From NCBI RefSeq assembly GCF_000317305.3, contig NC_023036.2:2666001-2730000 (forward strand): a DNA stretch of 64,000 bases. Direction: 5' to 3'. The DNA is from Mycolicibacterium neoaurum VKM Ac-1815D. GTDB lineage: Bacteria > Actinomycetota > Actinomycetes > Mycobacteriales > Mycobacteriaceae. The position numbers and the translations under genes are program-made. Under the pieces are notes generated by a model. It made no database searches. It had not been told where the DNA came from and saw only the letters and a program-made list of their open reading frames with translations. This document shows positions 40,322-50,091 of this stretch, one piece after another (position 1 is the stretch's first letter; every line of letters begins with the position of its first letter).

Positions 40322-41530
40322 GTGAGCGCAGGTCGCTTGTTTACCAGCGAGTCGGTCACCGAAGGACACCCCGACAAGATCTGTGATGCGATCAGCGACT
40401 CGATCCTGGACTCTTTGCTGGCCGCAGATCCCAAGTCCCGCGTCGCGGTCGAGACCGCCGTCACCACGGGCCAGGTGCACGTCATCGGTGAGGTGACCAC
40501 CTCGGCCAAGGAGGCCTTCGCCGATATCAGCCAGACGGTGCGTGACCGCATCCTGGAGATCGGCTACGACTCCTCGGACAAGGGCTTCGACGGCGAGACC
40601 GCCGGGGTCAACATCGGTATCGGCCGCCAGTCGCCCGATATCGCCCAGGGTGTGGACACCGCGCACGAGACCCGCGTCGAGGGCGCCGGCGATCCGCTGG
40701 ACCTGCAGGGCGCCGGTGACCAGGGCCTGATGTTCGGCTACGCGATCAAGGACACCCCTGAGTTGATGCCGCTGCCCATCGCGCTGGCGCACCGGCTGGC
40801 GCGCCGGCTCACCGAGGTGCGCAAGAACGGCAAGCTGGCCTACCTGCGTCCGGACGGCAAGACGCAGGTCACCGTCCAGTACGACGGCACCACCCCGATC
40901 CGGCTGGACACCGTCGTGCTCTCCACTCAGCACGCCGAGGGCATCGATCTCGACGGCCAGCTGGCGCCCGATATCCGCGAGCAGGTCGTCAACACCGTGC
41001 TCGACGAGCTCGGTCACGAGACCCTGGATACCTCGGACTTCCGGCTGTTGGTCAACCCGACCGGCAAGTTCGTCCTCGGTGGCCCGATGGGTGACGCCGG
41101 CCTAACCGGCCGCAAGATCATCGTCGACACCTACGGCGGTTGGGCCCGCCACGGCGGCGGCGCCTTCTCCGGCAAGGATCCGTCGAAGGTGGACCGCTCG
41201 GCCGCCTACGCGATGCGCTGGGTCGCCAAGAACGTCGTGGCCGCCGGCCTGGCCGAGCGTGTCGAGGTCCAGGTCGCCTACGCCATCGGCAAGGCGGCCC
41301 CGGTCGGGCTGTTCGTCGAGACCTTCGGTTCCGAGACCGTGGACCCGGCCCGCATCGAGAAGGCCATCACCGCGGTGTTCGACCTGCGTCCCGGCGCCAT
41401 CGTCCGCGATCTGGACCTGCTGCGGCCGATCTACGCGCCGACCGCCGCCTACGGCCACTTCGGTCGCACCGATATCGACCTGCCCTGGGAGCGCACCAAC
41501 AAGGTCGACGAGCTCCAGGCCTCGGTCTAG
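40322..41530 (+). CDS. metK: S-adenosylmethionine synthetase
   Basis: A 402-residue enzyme making SAM from methionine and ATP. Signature sequences are [13 protein letters not shown] near the N-terminus, [12 protein letters not shown] near residue 136, and [19 protein letters not shown] near 278. GTG 40322 follows GGAGG with nine-base spacing. The 99-bp leader shows no SAM riboswitch that could be recognised. A long hairpin follows the stop. Confidence 0.97.
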   Translation: MSAGRLFTSESVTEGHPDKICDAISDSILDSLLAADPKSRVAVETAVTTGQVHVIGEVTTSAKEAFADISQTVRDRILEIGYDSSDKGFDGETAGVNIGIGRQSPDIAQGVDTAHETRVEGAGDPLDLQGAGDQGLMFGYAIKDTPELMPLPIALAHRLARRLTEVRKNGKLAYLRPDGKTQVTVQYDGTTPIRLDTVVLSTQHAEGIDLDGQLAPDIREQVVNTVLDELGHETLDTSDFRLLVNPTGKFVLGGPMGDAGLTGRKIIVDTYGGWARHGGGAFSGKDPSKVDRSAAYAMRWVAKNVVAAGLAERVEVQVAYAIGKAAPVGLFVETFGSETVDPARIEKAITAVFDLRPGAIVRDLDLLRPIYAPTAAYGHFGRTDIDLPWERTNKVDELQASV

Positions 41531-41542
41531 TCACCTTCCCTA

Positions 41543-41593
41543 CGATTTCGGCGCGGAAACGTACGCTCACCGTACGTTTCCGCGCCGAAATCG
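41543..41593. terminator. Perfect 23-bp inverted repeat between metK and the monooxygenase gene
   Basis: Arms 41543-41565 and 41571-41593 are exactly complementary with a five-base loop. It starts 12 bases after the metK stop and abuts the stop of the convergent gene. There is no clear T-run. It is predicted to be bidirectional. Confidence 0.8.
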
Positions 41594-43081
41594 TTATGCG
41601 CCGGCAGTGAACGCGTAATCGCGCAGCGGGAAGCTGCGGCTGCGCCACCACGCCTCCGGCGTGCTCGCCGGTCGCAGCGGCACATCGCCGTTGCGGTCGA
41701 AGTAGTAACTGTTCGCCAACGAGCAGCTGTCCTGCCAGAAGATCTGGCGGTGCCGTTTGCGCATCATCTCATCGAAATAGCGCGCATTGGCCTCTCGGCG
41801 GACCTCGACCCTGATGGCGCCGGTCCGTGCCGCCTCCCGCAGGCACCGCACGATATGGCGGGTTTGCGTCTCGATCAGGGCGAAATACGACGATCCGACG
41901 TAGCCGTAGGGTCCGCAGACGTTGTAGAAGTTCGGGAAGCCGGGCACGCTGACACCCTCGTAGGCCTGCATCCGATTCCGCGTCCAGAATTCGGCGAGCG
42001 ATTCGCCGTCGGCGCCGATCAGCGGGAAGGTTCCCGAGTCGACGTCGAGCACCGCGAAACCCGTCGCCAGTATCAGCACGTCGATATCGTGGGCGACGCC
42101 GTCCGAGGTCGCCACGGCGGTCGGGGTGATCTCCTCGATGGGCGCGGTGATCAGCTCGACGTTGTCCCGGTTGAATGTGCTCAGGTAGCCGTTGTGGAAC
42201 GCGGGTCGCTTACATCCCACGGCGTAACGCGGGGTCAGCTTGTCTCGCAGTACCGGGTCCTCGACTTCGCGGCGCAGATAGTTCAGACCGAGGCGCCTGG
42301 TGCCGCCGCTGAGCGGGAACACACTGTGGTACTGCGCGGACAGCGGAAAGGTGACCTCGACATAGGCCTGGCTGAGCGCGCGCTGTACGGCGCTACCGAG
42401 CGGTAAGCGCATGGCCCACCGCGCCGGGGCGGGCAGCGGCATGTCGAGCTTCGGGAAACACCAGATCGGCGTTCGCTGAAAAACGGTGAGCCGTTCGACG
42501 ATCGGTGCGATCTCCGGGATCAGTTGCACGGCGGAGGCTCCGGTCCCGATCACCGCGACCCGCTTACCGGTGAGGTCGACACCGTGGTCCCAGCGGGCGG
42601 TGTGCATGGTGGTTCCGGCGAAGGTGCGCACCCCGGCGATATCGGGCATCTTGGGCACATTGAGCACGCCTGCGGCGTTGATCAGGTGCCGCGCCGCGAT
42701 GCTGCCAGCGTCGGTCTGCACGACCCACAGGCTGTTCTCGGTGTCGAAACGAGCGCCGGTGACCTCGGTGTCGAATCGGATCCGCGCGGCGATCCCGTAC
42801 TTCTCGACACAGTGATCGGCATACGCCTTCAGCTCCCGACCGGGCGCGTAGGTGCGCGACCAATCCGGACTCTGTTCGAACGAGAATTGATAGGAGAACG
42901 ACGGAATGTCCACGGCGATACCGGGATAGGTGTTCCAGTACCAGGTGCCGCCGACCTCGGCGCCGGCCTCCACGATCAGGTAGTCACCCAGCCCCGCCCG
43001 GTCCAGGGCGATGGCCGCACCGATACCGGAGAACCCGGCGCCGATGATCAGCGTATGGACATCCGGCGTCATGGGACTCAC
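41594..43081 (-). CDS. Flavin-containing / Baeyer-Villiger-type monooxygenase (Rv1393c-like)
   Basis: A 495-residue two-dinucleotide-binding monooxygenase. The FAD motif IIGAGFSGIGAAIALDRAG is at the N-terminus, an NADPH Rossmann motif VIGTGASAVQLIPEIAP lies near residue 185, and VFQRTPIWCFPK and FAGTTMHTARWDH recall the BVMO fingerprint region. It is related to EthA-like enzymes. GTG 43081 overlaps the esterase stop by four bases. The pair with ester hydrolases suggests ketone-to-ester oxidation followed by hydrolysis. Gene order matches Rv1393c-lipH-lipI, without the cytochrome P450 region of M. tuberculosis. Confidence 0.9.
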   Translation of the reverse strand: MSPMTPDVHTLIIGAGFSGIGAAIALDRAGLGDYLIVEAGAEVGGTWYWNTYPGIAVDIPSFSYQFSFEQSPDWSRTYAPGRELKAYADHCVEKYGIAARIRFDTEVTGARFDTENSLWVVQTDAGSIAARHLINAAGVLNVPKMPDIAGVRTFAGTTMHTARWDHGVDLTGKRVAVIGTGASAVQLIPEIAPIVERLTVFQRTPIWCFPKLDMPLPAPARWAMRLPLGSAVQRALSQAYVEVTFPLSAQYHSVFPLSGGTRRLGLNYLRREVEDPVLRDKLTPRYAVGCKRPAFHNGYLSTFNRDNVELITAPIEEITPTAVATSDGVAHDIDVLILATGFAVLDVDSGTFPLIGADGESLAEFWTRNRMQAYEGVSVPGFPNFYNVCGPYGYVGSSYFALIETQTRHIVRCLREAARTGAIRVEVRREANARYFDEMMRKRHRQIFWQDSCSLANSYYFDRNGDVPLRPASTPEAWWRSRSFPLRDYAFTAGA

Positions 43082-44034
43082 GGGTGAAGCGCGGTCCGCA
43101 GTGCGGTGATACCGCGATCGGCGGCCTCGGTCGCCACCGCCGATGCCAGGGCCAGGCTGACGAAGCCGTGCACCAACGTGGGTTCGTTGCTGTGCTGCAC
43201 TGTGACCCCCGCTGCGGCCAGCATCGCGGCGTACTTCGTGCCGTCGTCACGCAGGGGATCATGCTCGGCGGTACCGATATAGGCGGGCGGCAACCCGGCC
43301 AGCGATTCGGCGTTGGCCGGTGCCACATCGGTCGGTAGGCCGGCCGGGTCGTCGAGGTCCACTCCGGGCAGGTACCAGGTCAGGAAGGCGTTCGTGACCT
43401 CCCGATTGAGGATGTAGGCGTCGGCATTCTCGATGAACGACGGTGCCGAGCGGTCGCCGACGGCCACCGGGTACCACAGCAGCTGGAACACCAGCGGCGG
43501 GCCACCGGCATCGCGGGCCCGCAGCGCCATCACCGCAGAGAGGTTCCCGCCCGCTGAATCTCCGGCCACGGCAATGCGATTCGGATCACCGCCGAGCTCT
43601 TCGGCGTGCTCACCCACCCACTGCAGCGCCGCCCAGGCATCCTCGACCCCGGCGGGGAAGGGATGCTCGGGTGCCAGCCGGTAGTCGACCGACACCACGA
43701 TGGCCTCGGCGCCCACCGAGTGGGCGCGTGCGACATGGTCGTGGGTATCCAGATCGCCGATCGCCCATCCGCCGCCGTGGTAGTACACGATGACGGGCAG
43801 GTTGTCGTGCTGTTCGACCGGCGGCCAGTAGATCCGGGCCGGGATGTCCTGCAGCTCACCGGATCCGATGACGCGCTCCTCGATGCGCAGCTGCACCAGC
43901 ATGTTCGGCGGTGGTTTCAGCGCGCGGAACTTCTCCCTGGCCACCTCGACACCATCGTCGACGGAGAACGCCAGGGGCACCGCATCGAGCAGTGCCTTGA
44001 GATCGGGATCGACGGCCGGACGCGCAGAGGTCAT
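43078..44034 (-). CDS. HSL-family alpha/beta hydrolase (LipH-like)
   Basis: A 318-residue esterase of the hormone-sensitive-lipase family. The oxyanion motif HGGGW is near residue 85, the nucleophile elbow GDSAGG near residue 158, and the catalytic His lies near the end in LVHGFVSLA. No signal peptide. It is translationally coupled to the monooxygenase. It starts four bases after the related esterase gene, consistent with an ancient tandem duplication. Confidence 0.9.
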   Translation of the reverse strand: MTSARPAVDPDLKALLDAVPLAFSVDDGVEVAREKFRALKPPPNMLVQLRIEERVIGSGELQDIPARIYWPPVEQHDNLPVIVYYHGGGWAIGDLDTHDHVARAHSVGAEAIVVSVDYRLAPEHPFPAGVEDAWAALQWVGEHAEELGGDPNRIAVAGDSAGGNLSAVMALRARDAGGPPLVFQLLWYPVAVGDRSAPSFIENADAYILNREVTNAFLTWYLPGVDLDDPAGLPTDVAPANAESLAGLPPAYIGTAEHDPLRDDGTKYAAMLAAAGVTVQHSNEPTLVHGFVSLALASAVATEAADRGITALRTALHP

Positions 44035-44038
44035 GCCG

Positions 44039-44968
44039 TCAGGCTAACGCCCCGCGCAGTGCGGCAAGGCCGCGATCGATCGCATCGGTGGCGACCGGTA
44101 CCACCCCGTGATAGCCGAGATAGCCGTGCACCAGGGTTTCGGCGTTGTGGACCTGTGCGGTCACCCCGGCGTCGGTCAGCAGTTCGCCGTAGCGCACGCC
44201 GTCGTCACGCAGCGGGTCGTAACCGGCGACCGCGATATAGGCCGGTGCGACGCCGGCCAGCGACGGTGCGCGCGCCGGCACCAGCGTAGCCGGCGGATTC
44301 TTCAGATCTGCACCCCCGGCGTAGAGCACCGAGAAGCCCCCGACGGCGCCGCGCCCGAGGATCGGTGCGTCGGCATTTTCGGTGAACGACGGCAGCGAGG
44401 TGTCCCAGGTGGTGGCCGGGTACCACAGCAGCTGCATCCGCAGGTCCAGTCCGGCGTCGCGCGCCAGCAGGGCGACCACCGCGGCCAGATTGCCGCCTGC
44501 GGAATCCCCGGCGACGGCGATACGGGTGGCGTCGGCGCCCAGTTCGTCGGCGTGGGCGGCCAGCCACTGCGTCACGGCCCAGCAGTCGTCGACCGCGGCG
44601 GGGTACGGGTGCTCCGGGGCCAACCGATAGTCCACGGACACCACGACCGCGCCGGCACCGACGGCGTGCTCACGCGCGGTGCCGTCATAGGTGTCCAGAT
44701 CGCCGACAACCCAGCCACCACCGTGCAGGAACAGCATTACCGGCGGGCAGGAGTCCTGCGTCGGCGGCCAGTACACCCGCACCGGGACGTCGGCGATGGT
44801 GCGGTCCTCGGTGCGCAGCTCGGGGTGCACCTCCCGGCGTGGCAGTGCGCGGAAACGCTCGCGGGCCGCCTCGGGGCCTCCGTCCATGGTCAATTGGAAC
44901 GGCACCGCTTCCAGTACCTTCTCCAGGATGGGGTCCAAGGCGGGTCTGTCGGTACCGGTTTCAGGCAT
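44039..44968 (-). CDS. HSL-family alpha/beta hydrolase (LipI-like)
   Basis: A 309-residue paralogue of the next gene: HGGGW near residue 82, GDSAGG near residue 155, and the catalytic His in [10 protein letters not shown]. It is the first gene of the esterase-esterase-monooxygenase operon. ATG 44968 has the box TACGGT (minus strand 44980-44975) six bases upstream, ideal for a leaderless mRNA. Its start codon overlaps the divergent YhhN start on the other strand (CATG). Confidence 0.9.
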   Translation of the reverse strand: MPETGTDRPALDPILEKVLEAVPFQLTMDGGPEAARERFRALPRREVHPELRTEDRTIADVPVRVYWPPTQDSCPPVMLFLHGGGWVVGDLDTYDGTAREHAVGAGAVVVSVDYRLAPEHPYPAAVDDCWAVTQWLAAHADELGADATRIAVAGDSAGGNLAAVVALLARDAGLDLRMQLLWYPATTWDTSLPSFTENADAPILGRGAVGGFSVLYAGGADLKNPPATLVPARAPSLAGVAPAYIAVAGYDPLRDDGVRYGELLTDAGVTAQVHNAETLVHGYLGYHGVVPVATDAIDRGLAALRGALA

Positions 44969-45677
44969 GGCAACACCGTACGCAGCGCGACGGACCCGTC
45001 TGCTGTGGGCTCTCGCGGTGGCGGTGGGCGCCGGTTACGGCATCTTCCTGATCACCGTCGCGCTGCGGATGCCCGCCGGTGCCGAGCTCACCGGGCAGTT
45101 CGCCCTGCAACCGGCGGTCAAGGCGGCCGCCGCGGTGCTGCTGGCGCTGGCGGCGTGGACGCACCCGGTGACCAGGGAGCGGCGCTGGTTGGTCGCGGCG
45201 TTGGTCGGTTCGGCCGCCGGGGACTACCTGTTGGCCATGCCTTGGTGGGAACCGTCCTTCGTGCTGGGATTGGCCTCGTTCCTCATCGCGCACCTGTGCT
45301 TCCTGGCCGCGCTGATCCCACTGGTGGCCCGGCAACGGACCCGGTTGGTCGCGGCCGGCCTGGTCGTGCTGGCCTGTCTGGCGCTGCTGGTGTGGTTCTG
45401 GCCGGCCCTGCTCGAACAGGGCATGGCGTTGCCGGTCACGGTGTACATCGGCGTGCTCGGCGCGATGGTCTGCGCGGCGCTGTTGGCCCGGCTGCCCACG
45501 CCATGGACCGCGCTCGGCGCGCTGTGTTTCGCGGTATCGGACTCGATGATCGGCATCAGCAAGTTCGTCCTCGGCGACGAGCGGCTGGCGGTGCCGATCT
45601 GGTGGGCCTATGCGGCATCGCTGTTCCTGATCACCGCCGGATTCTTCTTCGGTCGGGCACGCGGGACACGTGACTAG
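44967..45677 (+). CDS. YhhN-family membrane protein (lysoplasmalogenase-like)
   Basis: A 236-residue protein with about eight hydrophobic helices and no soluble domain. The family motifs are weakly visible: [13 protein letters not shown] near residue 80 and [15 protein letters not shown] near 190, with acidic residues inside membrane segments as in YhhN/TMEM86 proteins, some of which hydrolyse lysoplasmalogens. The position before priA matches Rv1401. ATG 44967 shares two bases with the divergent start. The stop overlaps priA by eight bases. Confidence 0.82.
   Translation: MATPYAARRTRLLWALAVAVGAGYGIFLITVALRMPAGAELTGQFALQPAVKAAAAVLLALAAWTHPVTRERRWLVAALVGSAAGDYLLAMPWWEPSFVLGLASFLIAHLCFLAALIPLVARQRTRLVAAGLVVLACLALLVWFWPALLEQGMALPVTVYIGVLGAMVCAALLARLPTPWTALGALCFAVSDSMIGISKFVLGDERLAVPIWWAYAASLFLITAGFFFGRARGTRD
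44975..44980 (-). promoter_or_regulatory. Leaderless -10 box for the esterase/monooxygenase operon
   Basis: TACGGT on the minus strand, six bases from ATG 44968. It lies inside the first codons of the divergent YhhN gene. Confidence 0.45.
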
Positions 45678-47685
45678 TGGGCGTGCGGTGACCCCGACGA
45701 CCCGACACCCCGCCGAGCACGAACCGATCGCGCGGGTACTCCCGATGCTGTCGGTTCCACACCTGGACCGGGACTTCGACTATCTGGTGTCGGCCGAGCA
45801 GTCCGATGATGCCCAGCCGGGGGTCCGGGTGCGGGTGCGTTTCCATGGTCGCCTGGTCGACGCTTTCGTCCTCGAACGGCGTTCAGACACCGACCATGCC
45901 GGCAAGTTGGGCTGGCTGGACCGGGTCATCTCACCCGAGCCGGTGTTGACGCCCGATATCCGCCGCCTGGTCGACGCGGTGGCCGCACGCTATGCCGGGA
46001 CCCGCCCCGACGTGTTGCGCCTTGCGGTGCCACCACGGCATGCCCGGGCCGAGAAACCCGCGCCGCCATCGGAGCAGGCCGATCTCGCGCCTGTCGAGAG
46101 CTCCGCGTGGAGCGCGTACGGCCGCGGCGAGCAGTTCGTCGCCGCCTTGGGCGACGGCCGGGCCGCGCGCGCGGTGTGGCAGGCGCTGCCAGGGGAGAAC
46201 TGGGCCGACCGGCTCGCCGAGATCGGCGCGGTGACCGTGCGGGCCGGTCGCGGCGCACTGATCATCGTGCCCGACCAGCGTGACGTCGATGCCGTGCACC
46301 GCGCCGCGGCGGCCCTCGTCGGTGACCAGGCGGTGGCGCTGTCGGCCGGGCTGGGGCCTGCGCAGCGCTACCGCCGCTGGCTTTCGGTGCTGCGCGGGCA
46401 GTCCCGGTTGGTGATCGGCACCCGCAGCGCGGTGTTCGCACCCGTCGCCGAGCTGAGCCTGATCGCCGTCTGGGACGACGGCGACGACTCGCTGTCCGAG
46501 CCGCGCGCACCGTATCCGCACGCGCGCGATGTCGCGATGCTGCGGGCCCACCAATTGCGTTGTGCGGCAGTTATCGGCGGCTATGCCCGCACCGCCGAGG
46601 CGCACGCGCTGGTGCGCAGTCGATGGGCCCACGACCTGGTGGCCACCCGGGCGGTGGTGCGCCAGTACGCGCCGCGGGTGGTCGCGCTGGACGACAACGC
46701 CTTCGATCACGCCCGCGATCCGGCCGCCCATACCGCCCGGCTGCCGTCGATGGCGTTACGGACGGCACGCACGGCCCTGGAAGCCGGGCACCCGGTGCTG
46801 GTGCAGGTGCCCAGGCGCGGTTACATCCCGGCGCTGGCGTGTGCGAAGTGCCGGACCGTGGCACGCTGCCGGCACTGCACGGGCCCGCTGCAGCTCACCG
46901 GGCGCGACGCCCATGGCGCGGTGTGTCGCTGGTGTGCCCGCACCGATCTGATGCTGCGCTGCGCCAACTGCGGTTCCGACGCCGTGCGGGCCGTCGTGGT
47001 GGGTGCGCGGCGCACCGCCGAGGAACTCGGTCGCGCGCTGCCGGGTGCCAGCGTCATCACCTCCGGGGGAGATTCGGTGATCTCGACGGTGCCCGCCAGG
47101 CCGGCCGTCGTGGTGTCGACCCCCGGTGCGGAACCGGTGGCCGAGGGTGGGTACGGCGCGGCGCTGTTGCTGGACGGCTGGGCCCTGCTGGGCCGCCAGG
47201 ACCTACGGGCCGCCGAGGACACCCTGCGCCGCTGGATGGCGGCCTCGGCGCTGGTCCGCAGCCGCACCGACGGTGGCACGGTGGCCGTCATCGCCGAGTC
47301 GGCGATCCCGACCGTGCAATCTTTGATCCGCTGGGATCCGCTGGGCCATGCCGAATCCGAACTGGCTGCCCGCGACGAGGTCGCGCTGCCGCCCGCGGTG
47401 CACCTCGCGGTGCTCGACGGGGTGCCCGAGGCGGTGCACGCCCTGCTCGATGCCGCTCGGTTGCCCGACGATGCGGAGCCACTGGGGCCGGTGGACCTGC
47501 CGCCGGGGGCCCGCCGGCCGCCGGGCCTTGCGGTGGACAGCCCGGTGGCGCGCATGCTGGTGCGGGTGCCGCGATCCGGCGGGCTTGACCTGGCCGCGGC
47601 GCTGCGGCGGGCGGTGAATTCGCTGAGCTTGCGCCACGATCACGAGCCGGTTCGCGTCCAAATCGACCCGTTGCACATAGGCTAG
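45670..47685 (+). CDS. priA: Probable primosomal protein N' (PriA) with degenerate helicase motifs
   Basis: A 671-residue actinobacterial PriA. The N-terminal DNA-binding domain ([18 protein letters not shown]) and the zinc region ([29 protein letters not shown]) are conserved. Where E. coli PriA has Walker A, this reads [16 protein letters not shown] with no GKT, and the DEEH box position reads WDDGDDS. Helicase activity is therefore unlikely, as already noted for mycobacterial PriA. It may act only as a fork-binding and loading factor. GTG 45670 overlaps YhhN. Confidence 0.9.
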   Translation: MTSGRAVTPTTRHPAEHEPIARVLPMLSVPHLDRDFDYLVSAEQSDDAQPGVRVRVRFHGRLVDAFVLERRSDTDHAGKLGWLDRVISPEPVLTPDIRRLVDAVAARYAGTRPDVLRLAVPPRHARAEKPAPPSEQADLAPVESSAWSAYGRGEQFVAALGDGRAARAVWQALPGENWADRLAEIGAVTVRAGRGALIIVPDQRDVDAVHRAAAALVGDQAVALSAGLGPAQRYRRWLSVLRGQSRLVIGTRSAVFAPVAELSLIAVWDDGDDSLSEPRAPYPHARDVAMLRAHQLRCAAVIGGYARTAEAHALVRSRWAHDLVATRAVVRQYAPRVVALDDNAFDHARDPAAHTARLPSMALRTARTALEAGHPVLVQVPRRGYIPALACAKCRTVARCRHCTGPLQLTGRDAHGAVCRWCARTDLMLRCANCGSDAVRAVVVGARRTAEELGRALPGASVITSGGDSVISTVPARPAVVVSTPGAEPVAEGGYGAALLLDGWALLGRQDLRAAEDTLRRWMAASALVRSRTDGGTVAVIAESAIPTVQSLIRWDPLGHAESELAARDEVALPPAVHLAVLDGVPEAVHALLDAARLPDDAEPLGPVDLPPGARRPPGLAVDSPVARMLVRVPRSGGLDLAAALRRAVNSLSLRHDHEPVRVQIDPLHIG

Positions 47686-47710
47686 CCACGACGTCGGCGG
47701 GAGGTGCGTG

Positions 47711-49546
47711 ATGGGACGGCTGTTCAAGATGCTGATCCCGTTGCTGCTCATCGCGTTTGGCGTGCTCTGGCCGGTGGTGTTCAGTGCCGGGTTCGACGGC
47801 GCCGACGCTGACGAGGGCGGGGCAGGCGAGGATCCGGTGCGCATCACCGATTACCGCGCGCACTACACCGTCGCCGCCGATGGCGATCTGCACGCCGTCG
47901 AGACCATCACCGGGGACTTCCCGTCCGGCAGGCACGGCATCTTCCGCTACTGGGACATCACCAACCGCAACGATCCGAACGTGCGGCAGGTGCCCGATGT
48001 CGAATCGGTGCTCCTCGACGGTGACCCCGAGCCCTACCAGATGCTGTGGGAGGGCCGGGAACGGTTCCGGGTGGCCAAGATCGGCGACCCGGACTGGACC
48101 CTGGACCCCGGCAGCCACGTCTACGAGATCCGCTACTCGGTGCCCGGCGTGCTCGATCCGGTATCCTCGGGCGCCGGCCGGGAATTCCCGTCCGGGACAG
48201 GGCGCGACGAGTCCGAGACGGTGTTCTTCTGGAATGTGGTGGCTCCGGGCTGGAACAACCGCATCGACAACGCCGAGATCACCGTCACGCTGCCCGCACC
48301 GGTCACCGGCGCGCAGTGCGCGGTCGGTTACGGCCGTGGCCGGGCATGCACCGAACTGACCGCGCAGGGCCGGACCGTGACACTGTCGGCAAAGGACCTC
48401 GCGCCGCATACCCCGCTGACGGTGCGTGCCGGAGTGGACATGCCGACGCCGGCACGTGCCGAGGTGCCGTGGAACCACCACTGGGACCGGGTTCTCGGCC
48501 GATCGGTCACCCCGGTGGTCGTGCTGCTCGGGTTCTCGGCGCTCGCCGGGGCGGTCGCGCTGCTGTGGTTCCGCAGCACCGTCGAACCCGCGCCCGGCTT
48601 CGGGCTGCAGTACGCGCCACCGCCAGGACTGGGGCCGGTACAGGTCGAATACATCCGCACCGAATCGGTTCCCGAGCACGGCCTCACCGCGACGCTGCTC
48701 TACCTCGCCGAGCGCAAACTCGTCGAACTACGCCAGGTCGACAGCGACCAGTGGAACGTGACCGGTATCGCGAACCCGGAGGCCTGGGCCGCCGCCGACC
48801 AGGTCAGCTATCAGGTCGGCTCGGCGCTCGGGGTCATCGGCGTCGGGGCGGAGTTCCAGGCCAAGAAGTCGGCGAAGTCCGGTAAGAAACTCAGCACTGC
48901 CAAGGAACGGATGACCAAGACGGTGAAGGCGTGGGCCTTCGACCACGGCTTGCTGGTCAAACGGCGCAAGGAGCTCTGGCTGCGCACGGCCAATGCAGTC
49001 GCCGCCATCCTGATGGTCTGTGGATTCTGTCGGTGGGGATTCCCGACCACGTTGTGGGGGCTGCCGTTCGCGACCTTCTTTCTGTTCTCGGCCGCCTCCT
49101 GGGGTGACGGTATCGGCACCCGGCGGACCGAGGCCGGCCGCGTGTTGTGGTCGCAGGTCGGCGGCTTCCACCGACTGCTGTCCACGGACTCGGCCGAAAG
49201 CCGATTCGATTTCGCCGCCCGCAAGGATCTCTACACCGCCTACATCCCGTTCGCGGTGGCCGCGGGCACCGCGGCCCTGTGGGCGCAGAAGTACCAGGCG
49301 AGTACCGGTGTGGTTGCACCACAGCCGGATTGGTACAACTCGTCGTCATCGACGGGCAGCTCATCGAGTTTCAGCTCGGATGGACCGAGTTTCGACAGTT
49401 TCGAGTCAGCGTTGTCGTCGTCGATCAGCGCCTATACCGCATCGCAGTCGTCCTCCTCATCCGGCGGCAGCAGTAGCAGCAGCGGAGGCAGCAGTGGTGG
49501 CGGAGGCGGCGGTGGCGGCGGAGGAGGAGGGGGAGGCTCATGGTGA
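47711..49546 (+). CDS. DUF2207 membrane protein with Ser/Gly-rich C-terminus
   Basis: A 611-residue protein. One N-terminal helix (MLIPLLLIAFGVLWPVVF) precedes an extracytoplasmic beta-rich DUF2207 domain (DPVRITDYRAHYTVAADGDL; GRHGIFRYWDIT). Further helices lie near residues 275, 440 and 515. The last 80 residues are Ser-rich, ending in about 14 consecutive glycines and SW. The following gene is LemA, a common pairing for DUF2207. ATG 47711 has GGAGG six bases upstream; GTG 47708 is possible. Function unknown; envelope stress or secretion has been proposed for related proteins. Confidence 0.85.
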   Translation: MGRLFKMLIPLLLIAFGVLWPVVFSAGFDGADADEGGAGEDPVRITDYRAHYTVAADGDLHAVETITGDFPSGRHGIFRYWDITNRNDPNVRQVPDVESVLLDGDPEPYQMLWEGRERFRVAKIGDPDWTLDPGSHVYEIRYSVPGVLDPVSSGAGREFPSGTGRDESETVFFWNVVAPGWNNRIDNAEITVTLPAPVTGAQCAVGYGRGRACTELTAQGRTVTLSAKDLAPHTPLTVRAGVDMPTPARAEVPWNHHWDRVLGRSVTPVVVLLGFSALAGAVALLWFRSTVEPAPGFGLQYAPPPGLGPVQVEYIRTESVPEHGLTATLLYLAERKLVELRQVDSDQWNVTGIANPEAWAAADQVSYQVGSALGVIGVGAEFQAKKSAKSGKKLSTAKERMTKTVKAWAFDHGLLVKRRKELWLRTANAVAAILMVCGFCRWGFPTTLWGLPFATFFLFSAASWGDGIGTRRTEAGRVLWSQVGGFHRLLSTDSAESRFDFAARKDLYTAYIPFAVAAGTAALWAQKYQASTGVVAPQPDWYNSSSSTGSSSSFSSDGPSFDSFESALSSSISAYTASQSSSSSGGSSSSSGGSSGGGGGGGGGGGGGGSW

Positions 49547-50082
49547 GGGCTGTGCTCGTTCTGGTGTTGCTGCTCGCCGTGGCGGTGCTGGTCGTCATCG
49601 TGGTCGGCTACAACAAGCTCAAATCTGCCGATCTGCGGGTGTCGGAGGCGCTCTCGGGTATCGACGTCGAACTGACCCGGCGGGCGTCGCTGATCCCCAG
49701 TCTGGTGCACACCGTCGGCACCTTCGCCGCCCACGAACAGGTCGTCCTCGACCGGGTTGCCCGGGCCGGCGCGGCGCTGGACGCCGCTGCCGGTGGAGCC
49801 TCGGTGACCCAACGCAGCGCGGCCGAGAGCCAGCTCGACAGCGCGGTCGGCCGGGTGCTCGCGCTCGGGCAGAGCTATCCGCAACTCGGCTCGTCGAACA
49901 ATTTCCTGAACCTGCAGCAGAATCTGACCGATACCGAGAACAAGCTGGCCTTCGCGCGTCAGTACTACAACGATGCGGTGGCCGGAGTGAATCGACTGAT
50001 CACCACCATGCCGTGGATGTTCGTCGCGCCGATCGCCGGGGTGAGCGAGCGCGAGTTCTATCAGACACCACGTCTTACCTAG
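49540..50082 (+). CDS. LemA-family protein
   Basis: A 180-residue protein with an N-terminal membrane helix (VLVLLLAVAVLVVIVVGYNKL) and a helical-bundle domain carrying the LemA features VELTRRASLIPSLVHTV, YPQLGSSNNFLNLQQNLTDTENKLAFARQYYN (as separate pieces) and FYQTP near the end. The start lies seven bases inside the DUF2207 stop, so the two are translationally coupled and probably form one envelope complex. Confidence 0.9.
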   Translation: MVRAVLVLVLLLAVAVLVVIVVGYNKLKSADLRVSEALSGIDVELTRRASLIPSLVHTVGTFAAHEQVVLDRVARAGAALDAAAGGASVTQRSAAESQLDSAVGRVLALGQSYPQLGSSNNFLNLQQNLTDTENKLAFARQYYNDAVAGVNRLITTMPWMFVAPIAGVSEREFYQTPRLT

Positions 50083-50085
50083 ACT
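50080..50085 (+). promoter_or_regulatory. Possible leaderless -10 box of fmt overlapping the lemA stop
   Basis: TAGACT begins with the lemA TAG and ends six bases before GTG 50092 of fmt, the spacing expected for a leaderless transcript. The match could be chance. Confidence 0.35.
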
Positions 50086-50091
50086 GGCGCG

